Shown here: positions 7,474 through 9,049 of the stretch, one piece after another
Numbering within the stretch: position 1 is the first letter of the stretch
Layout: the number at the start of each line of letters is the position of its first letter
From: Planctomycetota bacterium
GTDB lineage: Bacteria; Planctomycetota; UBA1135; UBA2386
DNA length: 9,049 nt
Reading direction: 5' to 3'
Assembly (NCBI GenBank): GCA_020425915.1
Contig: JAGQQZ010000184.1
Span: 1 to 9,049, forward strand
The notes under the pieces: generated by a model
The model's database searches: none
Seen by the model: only the letters and a program-made list of their open reading frames with translations
Told to the model about the DNA's origin: nothing
Position numbers and translations under genes: made by a program

Positions 7474-8391
7474 CTAGACGATCTCGAGCGGCTGGTGCGA
7501 CGTCCGGTCGAGCTGGAGCCGGACGACATCGGGTCGCGCGTAGTGCCCGCACGAATCGACGACCTGCTTCGCGCTGTCGATCGCCTCGAAGTCGAGCTCC
7601 GCGTAGACGATCTCCTCCGCGTCGGGACGCGCCTTGGCGAGCACGTTCCCGCGCGGACCGACGATCATCGAGCAGCCGAAACCCGGCTTCAGCTTGGAGA
7701 CGCTGGGGCCGCTCCCGAGCGCCTCGAGGATCTCCGGTGTCAGGATCGAGGTCGCGTTGACCACGAACGCCTGCGACTCGAATCCGTAGTGCCGCGTCGA
7801 ACACTCGATGATGTCCATCAGCCCGCCCATGCCGCCGGGCCACATCCCGATGTGGATCTGTTCGCCCTGCCCCTGCATCGCGTAGCGGAACAGCGCGTTG
7901 CCGTGCTCGTAGCAGATCAGCGCGCCGACCGTGCCGATGTCGGTCTCGAAGACCTGCATGTCCGCGCCGTCGCCGCGGCCCCAGATCATCCGCTCGTGGT
8001 TGGTCGGCACGAGCTTGCGGCGCCGGCCCATCACCCGCCCGTCCGGTCCGAGGAACAACTGGCTGTTGTAGAGCGTGCCGCCGTCGAGTTCGTTGATGCC
8101 GATCGCGACCATCGCGCCGGCCGACTTCGCGGCCTTGGCCAATCGATCGGTCGCCGCGTCACCGACCGTGACCGCGTTCTCCCGCAGTCGCTTGACGAAC
8201 GCGCCGATCTCGGTCGCGTCGTAGGTGATCGCGAAGTACGGATAGCCGGCGAGGAAGGTCTCCGGGAACACGATCAGGTCGGCACCCGCGTCGCCGGCCT
8301 CGGCGATGGCGTCGCAGGCCTTGGCGAGGGTGGCTTCACGATTCAGGTAGATCGGCGCCAGTTGGGCGGCGGCGGCTTTGACGTGTTTCAT
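7474..8391 (-). CDS. Nitrilase (carbon-nitrogen hydrolase family)
   Basis: A 305-residue cytoplasmic enzyme with the full Glu-Lys-Cys triad of the nitrilase superfamily: E44 in VFPETFLAGYP, K126 in RRKLVPTNHER (with the second glutamate E133), and C160 in GALICYEHGN. WGRGDG (137-142) and the C-terminal GHYARPDVV (282-290) point to the true nitrilase branch, which hydrolyses an organic nitrile to the carboxylic acid and ammonia, rather than to amidases or beta-ureidopropionases. Length is slightly short for a nitrilase (often 310-370), mainly at the tail. The exact substrate cannot be read from the sequence; cyanide-hydrolysing relatives are an alternative. ATG 8391 begins the conserved first strand (VKAAAAQLAP), so the start is good although no Shine-Dalgarno site is visible; the stop is TAG. 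It is first in a run of co-directional minus-strand genes and divergent from the right-hand sigma factor. Confidence 0.92.
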   Translation of the reverse strand: MKHVKAAAAQLAPIYLNREATLAKACDAIAEAGDAGADLIVFPETFLAGYPYFAITYDATEIGAFVKRLRENAVTVGDAATDRLAKAAKSAGAMVAIGINELDGGTLYNSQLFLGPDGRVMGRRRKLVPTNHERMIWGRGDGADMQVFETDIGTVGALICYEHGNALFRYAMQGQGEQIHIGMWPGGMGGLMDIIECSTRHYGFESQAFVVNATSILTPEILEALGSGPSVSKLKPGFGCSMIVGPRGNVLAKARPDAEEIVYAELDFEAIDSAKQVVDSCGHYARPDVVRLQLDRTSHQPLEIV

Positions 8392-8727
8392 GGATCTGTC
8401 CGGTGGAGAGGGGCCCGGGTGGCCGGATCGCCACGCGCGAACGGATCCGACGCGGCGAACGAAGGCAGCTCCTAGCAGATCCCACGGTCGGCGAGGACGC
8501 AATCGAACACCGCGGGGCTGCGCCGCGGGAGCGATGGGTTCCTCGCCGGGCGTGGGGAGGCGAACGAGGAAGCCGCGGAAATCGTTGTCCGAGAACGGAA
8601 TAGGCGAGTCCGACGAGTGGTGGGTGAGGTGCGGCGGAATCCGAGGACAATCGTCCGCGGCACTCGTGCGAAGAATCTGGCTCTCGTTGAACCCGCAGCC
8701 CGGCCGCCAGCGACCTCTCCTACGACC
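8392..8727. other. 336-base gap between divergent nitrilase and sigma factor genes
   Basis: No gene can be supported here with confidence, though the gap should hold promoters for both divergent genes. It contains a GC hairpin at 8510-8528: CCGCGG arms around a 7-base loop, with no T-run. On the minus strand, roughly 8516-8590 reads with coding-like third positions in one frame, and 8470-8515 reads in the neighbouring frame up to a TAG at 8472. This could be a small frameshifted relic or chance in GC-rich DNA. No clear promoter boxes were found. Confidence 0.4.
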
Positions 8728-9049
8728 ATGACTGGCACTTCGCCACAATCCCTGATCGAGGACACGCTCTGGCTGCGCCGTCTGTGCCGCGCGCTCGTTC
8801 ACGACATCGACCTCGCCGACGATCTCTACCATGACACCGTCGTCGCGGCGCTCGCCGACCCGTCCGGCACCAGCCGGCCCTGGCTCGTGCGGGTCGCTCG
8901 CAACCTCGCGGTCTCCCGGCTGCGTCGCGAGGCGCGACGCCGCGAGATCGAGGGCCAGCCGATGTCCGAGCCCACTTCGCCGACGACGGTGGACGTCGTC
9001 GCCGAGGCCGAGCTGCAACAGGTGGCCGTCACTGCGGTCACGCGGCTCG
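8728..9049 (+). CDS. ECF-type RNA polymerase sigma factor, N-terminal part
   Basis: The 107 residues in the window cover a sigma region 2. LRRLCRALVHDIDLADDLYHDTVVAAL (about 16-42) matches the polymerase-binding helices, and RPWLVRVARNLAVSRLRREARRR (50-72) matches the -10-binding helix with its basic end. A Ser/Thr/Pro-rich linker follows (79-90), and then the probable start of region 4 (from about 92), which runs off the window. The order fits ECF sigma factors of Planctomycetes, some of which carry long extra C-terminal domains; whether this one does cannot be seen. ATG 8728 is chosen because it begins just before region 2. The frame is open upstream for at least 20 codons, but no ATG or GTG start is visible there and no Shine-Dalgarno site precedes the ATG. 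It belongs to a different type from the 1164-1862 sigma factor, being shorter before region 2 and different in sequence. Confidence 0.82.
   Translation, partial: MTGTSPQSLIEDTLWLRRLCRALVHDIDLADDLYHDTVVAALADPSGTSRPWLVRVARNLAVSRLRREARRREIEGQPMSEPTSPTTVDVVAEAELQQVAVTAVTRL

Noticed and set aside
6145..8475. A 776-codon open frame on the plus strand, opposite the selenoprotein and nitrilase genes
   Set aside because: It is the mirror of minus-strand genes with strong G/C third-base use. Its product is Arg/Asp/Val-rich with no recognisable domain, whereas the minus strand encodes a clear nitrilase triad and a thioredoxin-like fold.
1..9049. CRISPR arrays, tRNA or rRNA genes, insertion sequences
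   Set aside because: No regularly spaced repeats, cloverleaf or rRNA signature, transposase motifs or paired terminal repeats were seen on either strand.

Overview
The window is GC-rich DNA (about two thirds G+C by eye, with G or C at most third codon positions). Its gene content suggests Planctomycetota: two paralogous Hanks-type Ser/Thr kinases, one fused to a formylglycine-generating-enzyme-like (SUMF1) domain, and two ECF-type sigma factors in place of two-component systems. Few genes have a Shine-Dalgarno site. The phylum assignment is inferred from gene content, not from a marker gene.

Layout, left to right. 1-1059 (minus) is a Ser/Thr kinase cut off by the window edge. It is divergent from an ECF-type sigma factor at 1164-1862 (plus), which converges on a 1040-residue kinase/TM/SUMF1-domain protein at 1909-5031 (minus). 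Next come three more minus-strand genes in one direction: a 280-residue helical protein with possible MpaB/DUF2236 resemblance (5318-6160), an exported thioredoxin-like protein (6298-7302), and a nitrilase (7474-8391). A 336-base gap separates the nitrilase from a divergent second sigma factor (8728 to the right edge), also cut off.

The most interesting item is the exported thioredoxin-like gene at 6298-7302. It reads as one frame with a strong Shine-Dalgarno site and a signal peptide, and it is broken by a single in-frame TGA at 7006-7008. That codon lies just after the first strand of the thioredoxin-like fold, where a redox Cys would be expected. An RNA hairpin of bacterial SECIS type begins 14 nt after it, with a GAGUUU loop 22 nt after it. 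Codon use is disturbed only across this hairpin, and the frame continues with normal codon use for more than 200 codons. The simplest reading is a selenocysteine-containing protein. TGA is an ordinary stop in two neighbouring genes, so the whole genetic code is not altered.

The left half looks like a signalling locus, with two closely related kinases flanking a sigma factor. The right half looks metabolic or redox-related: nitrilase, selenoprotein and possible oxygenase. The gaps of 137-171 bases between these genes make a single tight operon uncertain.
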